This document shows positions 15,839 through 24,220 of a DNA stretch of 64,000 nt, piece by piece (positions within the stretch are counted from its first letter, which is position 1; each line of letters begins with the position of its first letter). The stretch lies in contig NZ_CP030050.1 of NCBI RefSeq assembly GCF_015291705.1, positions 7,998,001 through 8,062,000 of the forward strand, in the 5' to 3' direction. Source of the stretch: Bradyrhizobium arachidis (GTDB lineage: Bacteria > Pseudomonadota > Alphaproteobacteria > Rhizobiales > Xanthobacteraceae). The notes beneath the pieces were generated by a model. That model ran no database searches. It was not told the origin of the DNA and worked only from the letters and a program-made list of their open reading frames with translations. The position numbers were made by a program, and so were the translations under genes.

Positions 15839-18102
15839 GCCTTCTCCGCCGGAGCCTGCCGCGCCTCGCCGCTCGAAACCAGGAGCACGGAAACTTTCGA
15901 CTGCCTGAGCACGGCGGCGGCGACGCCGCCGAAGGAGAGATGGTCGGCCTGGATGCGGTCGACGCCCATGACGACGAGATCGACGTCGGTGGTGTCGATC
16001 TCGCGCAGGATCGCAGCCTCCGGCGCCCGGTTCACCCGCAGCGTCGTGGTGATGTCGACATCGTAGCGGGCGGCGAGATCGCTGGTGTCCTTGAGGATGC
16101 CGGTTTCCTGGTTAAGCCCGCGGGAGGTGCCGCGCTGCGCGCCCTTGTCGCGCGTCGTCGCGACATAGATCACGCGGAGCGAGCCTGATCCGGCCTGCGT
16201 CAGCGCCACCGCAACCTCAGCGCCGCGTTTGGCGACGCCGCTGCCCGAGACCGGAACCAGGATCTTGAGTCCTTCCGGCATCGGTTGCTTCAGATGCTTG
16301 CCCTTGGCCGCGACGATCGCGAGCGGCCCCTCGAACTTGGCGGCAATGTCCTCGATCCTGCGGTCGAAGCGATCCTTGGTGGCGGCGACCTTGTCGACGC
16401 CGACGACGAGGAGATCAAAGCCCTTGCGCGCCTCATCCGCGATGGTCTCGCCGAGCTCGGCGCGCCTGGCACGGGTGGCGACATCGACGCTGCCGGCATC
16501 GCCATCAACATTGGCGGAGACGGTTTCGGCAGCCTTCTTCACCACGGCCTCGTGGCTCGCCTCCTGGTCGCGGATCTTCTCCTGCTCGCCTGCCCGCTTA
16601 CCGATATGCAGCACGGTGATGGGCAGGCCGCGCATGCCGGCGATCAGGCCGGCAATGTGCGCGGCGAAGGTGGCGTTGACGCTCTCGTCCACGGCGAGCA
16701 AGGGACGTTCGAGATTGGCGACGAAGCCGCGCTTCTCGAATTCCTCCCGCTCGAGGCGCTCCTTCTCCTCCCTGTTCATCGGTAGCCTCGCCAGCGCGGC
16801 GCGCAGCATCGGCGGCATCGCCATGGTCGTCACGATCGCCATGGTGACGATCATCGTGAACAGGTTCTGGCTGAGCACGCCGATGGACAGGCCGATGGTT
16901 GCGATGATCACCTCGGTCGAGCCGCGCGCGTTCATCCCGCTCGCCAGCGCCAGCGACTCCCGCGTGCTCAGCCCGCCGACCGTGCCGCCGACAAAGGCGC
17001 CGCCGAACTTGCCGACACTGGCGATCACGACGAGGAGACCGGTGAGCAGGAGGAGATGGGGATCGCGCAACACCGAGAGATCGGCGGCAAGGCCGGCAAG
17101 GCCGAAGAACACCGGCATGAAGAAGCTCGAGATCAACCCGCGCAGACGCTCGTCGATCTGCCGCGTCAGGATCGGGGACTCGCCGACCAGGATGCCGGCA
17201 ACGAAGGCCCCCAGCACCGTGTGCACACCGATCAGATGCGTGATCAGTGCCATCGTGCCCATCAGCAGCAGGATGACGGTGATGACCGGCGCGGTGCTGA
17301 CGAGATTGTCGTTGGCCCAGCGGATCAGCTGGAACACTAGCCGGCGCCCGATGGTGAAGCTGACCGCGAGGAAGGCCAGCGTGCCCAGCACCGCCTTTGC
17401 CACCGAGGCGATGTCGAGCGTGCCGTGCGACGCCAGGCTGAAGATCACCGCGATGATGATCCAGCCGATGGTGTCGTCGATGACAGCGGTCGCGACGATG
17501 ATCTGCCCGACATTGCGGCGCATGAAGTTCATCTCGCGCACGACCACGGCGACGATCTTCACGGAAGAAATCGACAGCGCCGTGCCCATGAACAGTGAGG
17601 CGACCAGGCGCTGCTCGGGATTCGGCAGCAGCGCATCAGGCAGGAATTCGCCGAGCGCAAAGCCGCAGGCGAAGGGCACGAGGATGCCGGCGATCGAGAT
17701 CGCGATCGCAGCCTTGCCCACCTTCCTGACCAGCTTCAGGTCGGTCTCCATGCCCGTGAGCAACAGCAGCAGCAGGATCCCGAGCTGGGCGATGCCATCG
17801 ATCATCGCCTTCTGCTCGGGCGTCTTGGGGAAGATCGCGGCTTGCGCCTCAGGCCAGATCCAGCCGAACAGTGATGGCCCCAAAATGATGCCGGCGAGCA
17901 GTTCGCCGATCACCGAGGGCTGGCCGATCCGCTGCATGAGCTCGCCGAGGCCGCGCCCCACCGCGATCAGCAGCACGATCTGCGCCACCAGCAGGAATTC
18001 GGACGGGCCGGCCGGTTTGCCGCCCGCGGCACCGGCCGCAATGGTGGTGAGGACGAGCGCCGCGGGGGCAAGGCCGACCGGTCGGAGCAGGCTCCACTGC
18101 AT
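15835..18102 (-). CDS. CPA2-type cation:proton antiporter with C-terminal universal-stress-protein-like region
   Basis: 755 residues. The first ~430 contain about a dozen membrane segments with CPA2 features: IGQPSVIGELLAGIILGPS, ALSISSVKI, VIDDTIGW (transport-site acids) and SGMNARGSTEVI. After a charged linker (about 435-460) come two soluble segments resembling UspA domains, the second with LKILVPVSGSG and ending DLVVMGVDRIQ and GGVAAAVLRQSKVSVLLVS. The likely role is K+ or Na+/H+ exchange at the inner membrane for pH or osmotic control, with the Usp part sensing nucleotide or stress. The ion cannot be assigned. It converges on the RND permease gene with a 4-base overlap. Confidence 0.85.
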   Translation of the reverse strand: MQWSLLRPVGLAPAALVLTTIAAGAAGGKPAGPSEFLLVAQIVLLIAVGRGLGELMQRIGQPSVIGELLAGIILGPSLFGWIWPEAQAAIFPKTPEQKAMIDGIAQLGILLLLLLTGMETDLKLVRKVGKAAIAISIAGILVPFACGFALGEFLPDALLPNPEQRLVASLFMGTALSISSVKIVAVVVREMNFMRRNVGQIIVATAVIDDTIGWIIIAVIFSLASHGTLDIASVAKAVLGTLAFLAVSFTIGRRLVFQLIRWANDNLVSTAPVITVILLLMGTMALITHLIGVHTVLGAFVAGILVGESPILTRQIDERLRGLISSFFMPVFFGLAGLAADLSVLRDPHLLLLTGLLVVIASVGKFGGAFVGGTVGGLSTRESLALASGMNARGSTEVIIATIGLSIGVLSQNLFTMIVTMAIVTTMAMPPMLRAALARLPMNREEKERLEREEFEKRGFVANLERPLLAVDESVNATFAAHIAGLIAGMRGLPITVLHIGKRAGEQEKIRDQEASHEAVVKKAAETVSANVDGDAGSVDVATRARRAELGETIADEARKGFDLLVVGVDKVAATKDRFDRRIEDIAAKFEGPLAIVAAKGKHLKQPMPEGLKILVPVSGSGVAKRGAEVAVALTQAGSGSLRVIYVATTRDKGAQRGTSRGLNQETGILKDTSDLAARYDVDITTTLRVNRAPEAAILREIDTTDVDLVVMGVDRIQADHLSFGGVAAAVLRQSKVSVLLVSSGEARQAPAEKA

Positions 18103-18587
18103 GCAGGTGTCTTTCCCCCTTCATTTGCCGGCAGCGTGCCGGGACCACGGAGATAGAACCCGCGGGAGGCGGAGCGGGTTCCCCTTCTCGTGCGTCGTTT
18201 CCAGGGGCGAAAACAAACGTGCGAAAACAACCCCATGCACAGTAGAGATGGTGTTGAAAAGGCTGGAGGAATTTCGGCGTTACCGAAAATCGCTTGCGCC
18301 GTCGGGCAAAACACCGGCATAATGGCATGATGGATGGCATGCGCGACGCGCCGCTCCATCCCCTGTAGCGAAGCAATTGAGAGGAAGACCCTCACCCTGA
18401 GGAGCGCTCTCCTGGCGCGCGCCTCGAAGGGCGAGGCCACCGGCCGGGCCATTCTCCTTCGAGATGCGCGCATCTCGTCATTCCGGGGCGTCGCGCAGCG
18501 ACGAGCCCGGAATCCGTTTGTCCGCCATCTCCGCTGCCCGATGGATTCCGGGCTCGCGCATACGCGCGCCGCGGAATGACGGAGGCC
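18103..18587. repeat. Intergenic region with two adjoining palindromic repeat elements
   Basis: No gene is evident in these 485 bases between two leftward genes. From about 18386 to 18476 lies an element of the type CCCTCACCCTGAGGAGC...TCTCCTTCGAGATGCGC. It is abutted at 18477-18580 by a second element bounded by GTCATTCCGGGGC and its near-inverse GCGGAATGAC, with internal AGCCCGGAATC / GATTCCGGGCT arms. A close relative of the second is at 25417-25494, and of the first at 32626-32750. 18103-18385 shows no motif I can support; it should hold the antiporter promoter. Confidence 0.7.
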
Positions 18588-19760
18588 TCACGCCGCCTGC
18601 GGCGTCCGGATCTCGCGCGGCAGGATGATCGCGGCGGCGATCGCGAGCAGGCAGAGGCCGGCGAACGCGTGCAGCATGGTGACGAAGCCGCCCTGCTCGT
18701 AGAGCCAGGCGACGAGGCCGACGGAAGCGCCTGCGGCCGTGAAGCCGACGAAGTAGCGCACGGCGTAGGCGCGCGAGCGCCACTCTTCGGTGGTGTATTT
18801 GCCGACCATGGCATCGTTCACCGTGACCTGCCCGAACGCGCCCATGACGATGCCGATCGAGACCACGATCAGCGGCAGATTGTTCAGGCTCGCGGCCAGA
18901 TACAGGAACGGCGCCAGCATGAAGGAGAGCGGCAGCGCCACCGTCTTCAGCGAGTAGCGATCGAGCAGCCGGCCGATCGTGTACTGCGTCATCGCGCCGA
19001 ACACGTAGACGCAGGCGGCAATCACCCCTAACAGCGCCGGGCTCTTGGTGAGGTCGGCGAGCCGCTCCGCGAACAGCTTTGGCAGCGCCACGGTGACGGC
19101 GTTGAACGTGGTCGAGATCGCGATCACCACGATCAAAAGCGACAGCACCACGCGCCACATGTCCTGTTTTGCCACCCGCGCCTGCGCCGCCGCCTGCTTG
19201 CTGCCCTTGCGGTCCTCATGCACCACCATCATCGCAAAGGCGACGCCAATCAGGATGGTGACGATACCGGGAATGATGAAGGCAAGGCGCCAGCCGAGAT
19301 ATTGGCCGATCACGCCGGTGACCAGCGCCGAGGAGGCAACGCCGAGATTGCCCCAGACGCCGTTGATGCCCATCTCGCGGCCGAGCCGGTCGGCATAGGA
19401 CACGATCATCGCGGTGCCGACGGGATGGTAGATCGAGGCGAAAATGCCGATCGCGAGCAGCGCGGTGCCGAGCTGCGCCGGGGTCTGCACGAAGCCGACC
19501 GAGATCATGGAGGCGCCGATGCCGACGAAGAAGATCAGCATCATGTGGCGGCGGCTCCAGCGGTCCCCAAGCCAGCCGGTGAGCAGCGAGCCGGCGCCGA
19601 AAGCGACGAAGCCGGGCGTCGCGTACGGCAAAAGTTCCGAATAGGCCATGCCCAGCGCCGGCCCCATGATGATCACCGCGGCGGCGAAGATCAGCATCGA
19701 ATAATGATCGATGAAATGGCCTGCGTTGACGAAACTGATGACCCGGCTGGGGCTGTTCAT
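18588..19760 (-). CDS. MFS transporter
   Basis: 390 residues with about twelve membrane segments. The conserved loop 2-3 motif appears as GSLLTGWLGDRWSRR (near residue 60) and a second half starts near residue 205. It belongs to the proton-coupled major facilitator superfamily, probably a drug or metabolite exporter. It is divergent from an AraC regulator gene with about 53 bases between the starts, so that regulator is its likely controller. The substrate is unknown. Confidence 0.85.
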   Translation of the reverse strand: MNSPSRVISFVNAGHFIDHYSMLIFAAAVIIMGPALGMAYSELLPYATPGFVAFGAGSLLTGWLGDRWSRRHMMLIFFVGIGASMISVGFVQTPAQLGTALLAIGIFASIYHPVGTAMIVSYADRLGREMGINGVWGNLGVASSALVTGVIGQYLGWRLAFIIPGIVTILIGVAFAMMVVHEDRKGSKQAAAQARVAKQDMWRVVLSLLIVVIAISTTFNAVTVALPKLFAERLADLTKSPALLGVIAACVYVFGAMTQYTIGRLLDRYSLKTVALPLSFMLAPFLYLAASLNNLPLIVVSIGIVMGAFGQVTVNDAMVGKYTTEEWRSRAYAVRYFVGFTAAGASVGLVAWLYEQGGFVTMLHAFAGLCLLAIAAAIILPREIRTPQAA

Positions 19761-19813
19761 TTCCCGAATCCTCTCCTGCTCCGAAATGAGTTATATGTCG
19801 GGCGAATGACGGG

Positions 19814-20650
19814 ATGCTGCCAATGACTGTCTTGGAAACGCCAATCTTGGAAACGCCAATCTTGGAAACGCCAATCCTCCGGGAGGTCCAGGGCAACCAC
19901 CGCTCGACCGCGGGCGTGCACCTGGTCGCGCGCGACTACCCCAAGGGCATGCGCATCGATCCGCACCTGCACCGCGAGGCGCAGCTGATCTATGCGGCAC
20001 GCGGCACCATGCAGGTGACGACGCCAGGGGGGCGCTGGCTGGTGCCGCCGGACCGCGCGGTGTGGGTGCCGGCGGGGCTCGAGCACGCCATCGACCTGCT
20101 CGCCGACATCGAGATGCGCACGCTGTATTTCGACCTTGCCTGGCTGAAGCGCGAAAAGCGCTATGCGGGACTGACCAGGGAATTCGTGGTGCGGGTCTCG
20201 CCGCTGCTCAACCAGGCGATCCTCGCGCTGTTCGACGCGCGCAACACCGAGGAGCGCACCGGGCTGCTCGTCCGCCTCGTCATGCTCGAATTGCACCAGG
20301 CCGAGGATTCAGCGACCTTCGTGCCGCTGCCGCACGAGCCGCGCTGCCGCCGCGCCGCGATGATCGTGCTCGACGACCCCACCGGCCTGCACGACATCGA
20401 CACGCTGGCGCGCGAGGTCGGAACCTCCGCACGGACGCTGTCGCGGCTGTTTTCGAGCGAGACGCAGCTGAGCTTCAAGAGCTGGTGCCAGCGCGCCAGG
20501 ATTGCGGCCGCGATCCAGCGGATATCGATGGATGCAAGCGTATCGGTGAAGCAGCTCGCGACCCAGCTCGGCTATGCCAGCGTGCCGGCATTCTCGGCGG
20601 CGTTCCGCCAGGTGACCGGGCGGACGCCGACGGAGTTTGCGGGGAAGTAG
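19814..20650 (+). CDS. AraC-family transcriptional regulator
   Basis: 278 residues. An N-terminal cupin-like sensor domain (HLHREAQLIYAARGTMQV, WLVPPDRAVWVPAGLEHAI) is followed by two C-terminal helix-turn-helix units (DIDTLAREVGTSARTLSRLF and VSVKQLATQLGYASVPAFSA with the usual FRQVTGRTPTEF ending). It probably senses a small molecule and controls the divergent MFS exporter. The N-terminus is unusual: three perfect copies of a 15-base repeat encode LETPI three times. The ATG at 19814 or the one at 19823 could start translation. The repeat lies outside the domains. Confidence 0.87.
   Translation: MLPMTVLETPILETPILETPILREVQGNHRSTAGVHLVARDYPKGMRIDPHLHREAQLIYAARGTMQVTTPGGRWLVPPDRAVWVPAGLEHAIDLLADIEMRTLYFDLAWLKREKRYAGLTREFVVRVSPLLNQAILALFDARNTEERTGLLVRLVMLELHQAEDSATFVPLPHEPRCRRAAMIVLDDPTGLHDIDTLAREVGTSARTLSRLFSSETQLSFKSWCQRARIAAAIQRISMDASVSVKQLATQLGYASVPAFSAAFRQVTGRTPTEFAGK
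19832..19876 (+). repeat. Perfect 15-bp tandem repeat, three copies, inside the AraC regulator gene
   Basis: TTGGAAACGCCAATC is repeated three times without mismatch at 19832-19846, 19847-19861 and 19862-19876. The unit length is a multiple of three, so copy-number change keeps the frame and alters only the number of LETPI pentapeptides near the N-terminus. It is also 18 codons or fewer from the start, where mRNA structure affects translation. Confidence 0.9.
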
Positions 20651-20686
20651 GGCAGCGCCACCCCCGTCATTGCGCGCGCAGAACTC

Positions 20687-20776
20687 GTAGGGTGGGCAAG
20701 GCGAAGCGTGCCCACCGACTCTCGCGGCCATCGAAAGGTGGTGGGCACGGCGCAAGTGCGCCTTTGCCCACCCTAC
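20687..20776. repeat. Long palindromic intergenic repeat (GTAGGGTGGGCAA type)
   Basis: GTAGGGTGGGCAA begins the left arm and TTTGCCCACCCTAC ends the right arm. Inner arms TGCCCACC (20709-20716) and GGTGGGCA (20740-20747) can also pair, so the 90 bases fold into a branched hairpin. I recall this element type as common in Bradyrhizobium genomes. It lies in the 306-base gap between the AraC regulator (ends 20650) and malonyl-CoA decarboxylase (starts 20957), where it may act at the 3' end of the former. The rest of the gap, 20777-20956, shows only a weak promoter candidate (TTGATT at 20885 with TAAATC at 20907). Confidence 0.75.
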
Positions 20777-20956
20777 GGCACCGGTTGAGCCGATAGACCG
20801 CGGCATACTGGATGCCCCGCCCCCACCCGGCATGCCACCATTCTCCAAACGCACGGCCCGACTAAAGATGCCGCACTCCCCTGCTTGATTGTGATCGGCT
20901 TCCGACTAAATCCCGTGTAAGCTTCCGCATCGCACAAACCTGACACGAAAGCCCAG

Positions 20957-22309
20957 ATGGCCAACGCCTTCTTCTCCGATCTGCTCGCCACCATCTCCGA
21001 GCGTGGCCGTACGCTGCTGCTGCGCGGGGATTCCGCCGATACCAAACGGGATGCCGACGGGCTCATCGAGCTCTGCGGCGCGCTGCTGTCGGGCCGGGGC
21101 GAGGCCTCGGGCACCGCCATGGCGCGCGAGGTGCTCGACATCTATGGCGAGCTGGATGCGGCAGGACGCCGCTCCTTCTTCGAAGGGCTGGTACGCGATT
21201 TCGGCCCGGACCGGGAACGTCTGGCAAAAGCGATCGAGAAATGGCGCGCCAAGCCGACCGACGAGGACGCAAGCAGCCTGCATTTCGCCTCCGAGCCGCG
21301 GCGGCAGGAGCTGATCCGCCGCCTCAACCGCGCGCCCGGTGGTACCGGCGATCTCGTCGCCATGCGGGCCGATCTGCTCGGCATGATGAACGGCCACACC
21401 GATCTCGCCGCGCTCGATCGCGACGTCTCGCATCTTCTCTCTTCGTGGTTCAACAGGGGGTTTCTCGTGCTGCGCAGGATTGACTGGTCGACCCCGGCCA
21501 ACATCCTCGAAAAGATCATCCGTTACGAAGCCGTGCACGAGATCTCCGACTGGGACGATCTGCGCCGCCGCATCGATCCGGTCGACCGCCGCTGCTACGC
21601 CTTCTTCCATCCCGCAATGGTCGACGAGCCCTTGATCTTCGTCGAGGTCGCGCTGACCGAGACGATCCCGGGCGCGATTCAACCGCTGCTCGCGGTCGAC
21701 CGCCAGTATTTGCCGATCGACCGCGCGCGCACCGCCGTGTTCTACTCGATCTCCAACACCCAGCGCGGCCTTGGCGGCATCTCGTTCGGCAGCTTCCTGA
21801 TCAAGCAGGTGGTCGAGGAGCTGCGCCGCGAGACACCGAAGCTCGACACCTTCGTGACGCTGTCGCCGGTGCCGGGCTTCATGCAGTGGATCAAACAGGA
21901 CAGGGACCTGCCGCTGTCGGACGAGGACCGCGAGCTGATAAAGCGCCTCGACGATCCCAAATGGTTCGAGAACCCCGAGACGACAGCGCAGCTCCGCGCC
22001 CTGATCGAGCCGCTCGCCGCGCATTATTTCCTGAAGGCGCGTACGCCGAAGGGCAAGCTGATCGACTCCGTCGCCCGCTTCCATCTCGGCAACGGCGCCC
22101 GGCTCGAACGCATCAACTGGCTCGGCGACCTCTCGCCCAAGGGCGTGCGTGAATCCGCCGGCGTGATGGTCAACTATCTCTACCGCCTCGACGACATCGA
22201 GAAGAACCACGAAGCCTACGCCAATGACGGCGAGGTCGTGGCCTCGAGCGCCGTGAAGAAGCTGCTGAAGGGTGAGGGGCGCAGGTTGCTGGATATGCGG
22301 CTATCGTAA
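20957..22309 (+). CDS. matA: Malonyl-CoA decarboxylase
   Basis: 450 residues matching malonyl-CoA decarboxylase throughout: an N-terminal helical bundle (about 1-150), then the acyltransferase-like catalytic domain with CYAFFHPAMVDEPLIFVEVALT, FYSISNTQRGLGGISFGSFLIK, FVTLSPVPGFMQWI and a C-terminal FHLGNGARLERINWLGD / GVMVNYLYRLDDIEKNHEAY. The HPAM, FGSFLIK and HLGNGA blocks hold the usual catalytic region. It converts malonyl-CoA to acetyl-CoA and CO2. In rhizobia it often sits in a matABC operon with malonyl-CoA synthetase and a malonate carrier; neither is next to it here, so it stands alone. Confidence 0.92.
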   Translation: MANAFFSDLLATISERGRTLLLRGDSADTKRDADGLIELCGALLSGRGEASGTAMAREVLDIYGELDAAGRRSFFEGLVRDFGPDRERLAKAIEKWRAKPTDEDASSLHFASEPRRQELIRRLNRAPGGTGDLVAMRADLLGMMNGHTDLAALDRDVSHLLSSWFNRGFLVLRRIDWSTPANILEKIIRYEAVHEISDWDDLRRRIDPVDRRCYAFFHPAMVDEPLIFVEVALTETIPGAIQPLLAVDRQYLPIDRARTAVFYSISNTQRGLGGISFGSFLIKQVVEELRRETPKLDTFVTLSPVPGFMQWIKQDRDLPLSDEDRELIKRLDDPKWFENPETTAQLRALIEPLAAHYFLKARTPKGKLIDSVARFHLGNGARLERINWLGDLSPKGVRESAGVMVNYLYRLDDIEKNHEAYANDGEVVASSAVKKLLKGEGRRLLDMRLS

Positions 22310-22479
22310 AGGTACGCCGTAACTACGACCTCGATGTCATCGCCCGCCTTGAGCGCAATTGCGCACGAGGCGGGGCACGACAGCGGAGGGTGTGGCGCAG
22401 CCCAAGGACAGCTACTGGACATACGGCGGTCTTAGGCGCTATCCGTTTCATCGGATTCCTGCACCAAAGACGGGACACC

Positions 22480-23928
22480 ATGAAACGACGCGACTTTCTG
22501 AGGCTCACGGCAGCAGCCACCACCGGCCTCGCCCTCACCCCTGCACGCAGCTTCGCGGAGGGCCCGGCTTCAGGGCCGGAGATGACCGCGCTGTGCGACT
22601 ACATGAGCGCCGCCAAGACCCGCGCGCTTCCGCCCGACGTCACCGAGCACGCAAAGCACCACATCCTCGACACGCTGGCGTCGATGATATCGGGATCGGA
22701 GCTGCCGCCCGGCCAGGCCGCGCAGCGTTACATCAGCGCCAATGCCGCGCAGGGGGCCTCGACGGTTGCCGGCACGGCGCTCACGGCATCGCCGGTCGAG
22801 GCCGCGCTCGCCAACGGCGTCATGGCGCATGCCGACGAGACCGACGATTCCCACAGCCCCTCGCGCTCGCACCCCGGCAGCTCGGTCATTCCCGCGGCGC
22901 TTGCGCTCGGCGAAGGTCTCGGCATTGATGGTGCGCATTTCCTGCGCGCAGTGACGCTCGGCTATGACGTCGGCACACGCGTGGTGATGGCGATGGGCGG
23001 CGCCGATTTCAGCTATGAAAGCGTGCTGAGCACGCACAGCATTTCCGGCACGTTCTGCGCCTCCGCGGCAGCCGCCTGTGTTGCCGGCTTCGACGCGCGC
23101 CGGATGCGCTGGGTGCTCGACTATGCCGCGCAGCAATCCTCCGGCTTCATCGTGTGGCGGCGCGACGTCGATCACATCGAGAAGGGTTTTGTGTTCGCCG
23201 GCATGCCGGCCCGCAACGGCGTTACCGCGGCGCTGCTGGTGCGTGCGGACTGGAACGGCGTCGACGACGTGTTCTCGGGCCCGGACAATTACTTCCTCGC
23301 CTATGCACCAAAGGCCGCGACCGCGAAGCTTGTTGAAAAACTCGGCGAGCGCTACGAGATCGCGGGCACCGACATCAAGAAATGGACCGTGGGATCGCCG
23401 ATCCAGGGGCCGCTCGATGCCATCTTTGCGATCCGCAGCAAGCAGGCGTTCGAAGCCGATCAGGTCAAGCGCGTGACGGTGCGGCTTGCGCCCTCGGTTG
23501 CCGAGGTCGTGGACAACCGCGACATCCCCGACATCTGCCTCCAGCACATGGTCGCCGTGATGCTGCTCGACAAGACCGCCTCGTTCCACGCCGCGCACGA
23601 CAAGCCGCGCATGCAGGATGCCGCGGTGCTGAAAGAGCGCGCCAAGGTGAACCTGGTGCGCGACGAGGAGCTGGCAAAGCTGCTGCCGGTGCGCGTCGCC
23701 ATCGTCGAGATCGAGCTCACTGATGGCAGCCGCCTCTCCGAGCGCGTCACCGCCGTGCGCGGCACACCGCGCAACCCGATGACGCGCGAAGAGGTCATCG
23801 ACAAGGCGCGCGACCTCATCGCGCCGTTGGTGGGGGCGGAGAAGGCGAAGCGGCTGATCAAGTCAGTGTACGAGATCGAGGCGGTGACGGACATAAGGAG
23901 CTTGCGGCCGTTGCTGCAGCGGGGGTGA
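22480..23928 (+). CDS. MmgE/PrpD-family protein with Tat signal
   Basis: 482 residues. It opens with a twin-arginine signal (KRRDFLRLTAAATTGLALTP, cleavage near RSFAEG), so it is predicted to be exported folded. The body matches the MmgE/PrpD superfamily: HHILDTLASMISGS, NGVMAHADETDDSH near residue 120, HPGSSVIPAALALGE and a C-terminal small domain. The family contains 2-methylcitrate dehydratase, cis-aconitate decarboxylase and other dehydratase-like enzymes; the exact reaction is unknown. Most members are cytoplasmic. I used the ATG at 22480 because the Tat motif begins there. Confidence 0.8.
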   Translation: MKRRDFLRLTAAATTGLALTPARSFAEGPASGPEMTALCDYMSAAKTRALPPDVTEHAKHHILDTLASMISGSELPPGQAAQRYISANAAQGASTVAGTALTASPVEAALANGVMAHADETDDSHSPSRSHPGSSVIPAALALGEGLGIDGAHFLRAVTLGYDVGTRVVMAMGGADFSYESVLSTHSISGTFCASAAAACVAGFDARRMRWVLDYAAQQSSGFIVWRRDVDHIEKGFVFAGMPARNGVTAALLVRADWNGVDDVFSGPDNYFLAYAPKAATAKLVEKLGERYEIAGTDIKKWTVGSPIQGPLDAIFAIRSKQAFEADQVKRVTVRLAPSVAEVVDNRDIPDICLQHMVAVMLLDKTASFHAAHDKPRMQDAAVLKERAKVNLVRDEELAKLLPVRVAIVEIELTDGSRLSERVTAVRGTPRNPMTREEVIDKARDLIAPLVGAEKAKRLIKSVYEIEAVTDIRSLRPLLQRG

Positions 23929-24012
23929 GCTAGAATCTGGGATACCCCGTCAAGCCGGGGCATGACAGCGAAGAGCTTGGCGCGGACATCGAGCGCGTAG
24001 CCACACACTCAG

Positions 24013-24183
24013 TCGTCGTCCCGGACAAGCGTAGCGAAGCTGAGCGCAGATCCGGGACCTCCGCGCGAGCGCTTGCGCTCGTCGCGACAACCACAGGATT
24101 GGGTTTGGCGAAGACTCGGAGTTGTCAGCTCGCGAGCTAACTCCTCCCTGTGGTTATGGGTCCCCGCGTTCGCGGGGACGACA
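24013..24183. repeat. Palindromic intergenic repeat at the 3' ends of two convergent genes
   Basis: The 292 bases between the MmgE/PrpD gene and tarD hold no gene. GTCGTCCCGGAC near 24013 and GCGGGGACGAC ending at 24182 bound an element containing nested arms. These include CCACAGG / CCTGTGG and a perfect 9-bp hairpin, GTCCCCGCG (24160-24168), TT, CGCGGGGAC (24171-24179). It may terminate either gene. Confidence 0.6.
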
Positions 24184-24220
24184 CCGAGGGCGTAGCGCGT
24201 TCGTTGCGCTCCAGCGCCTT

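Noticed and set aside
16229..18322. A 697-codon open frame on the plus strand
   Set aside because: It is antisense to the CPA2 antiporter, and its Ser/Arg-rich translation has no family features.
19757..20296. A minus-strand frame containing a WRFQD repeat
   Set aside because: The peptide repeat is only the reverse reading of the 15-base repeats in the AraC gene; the frame has no ribosome site or homology.
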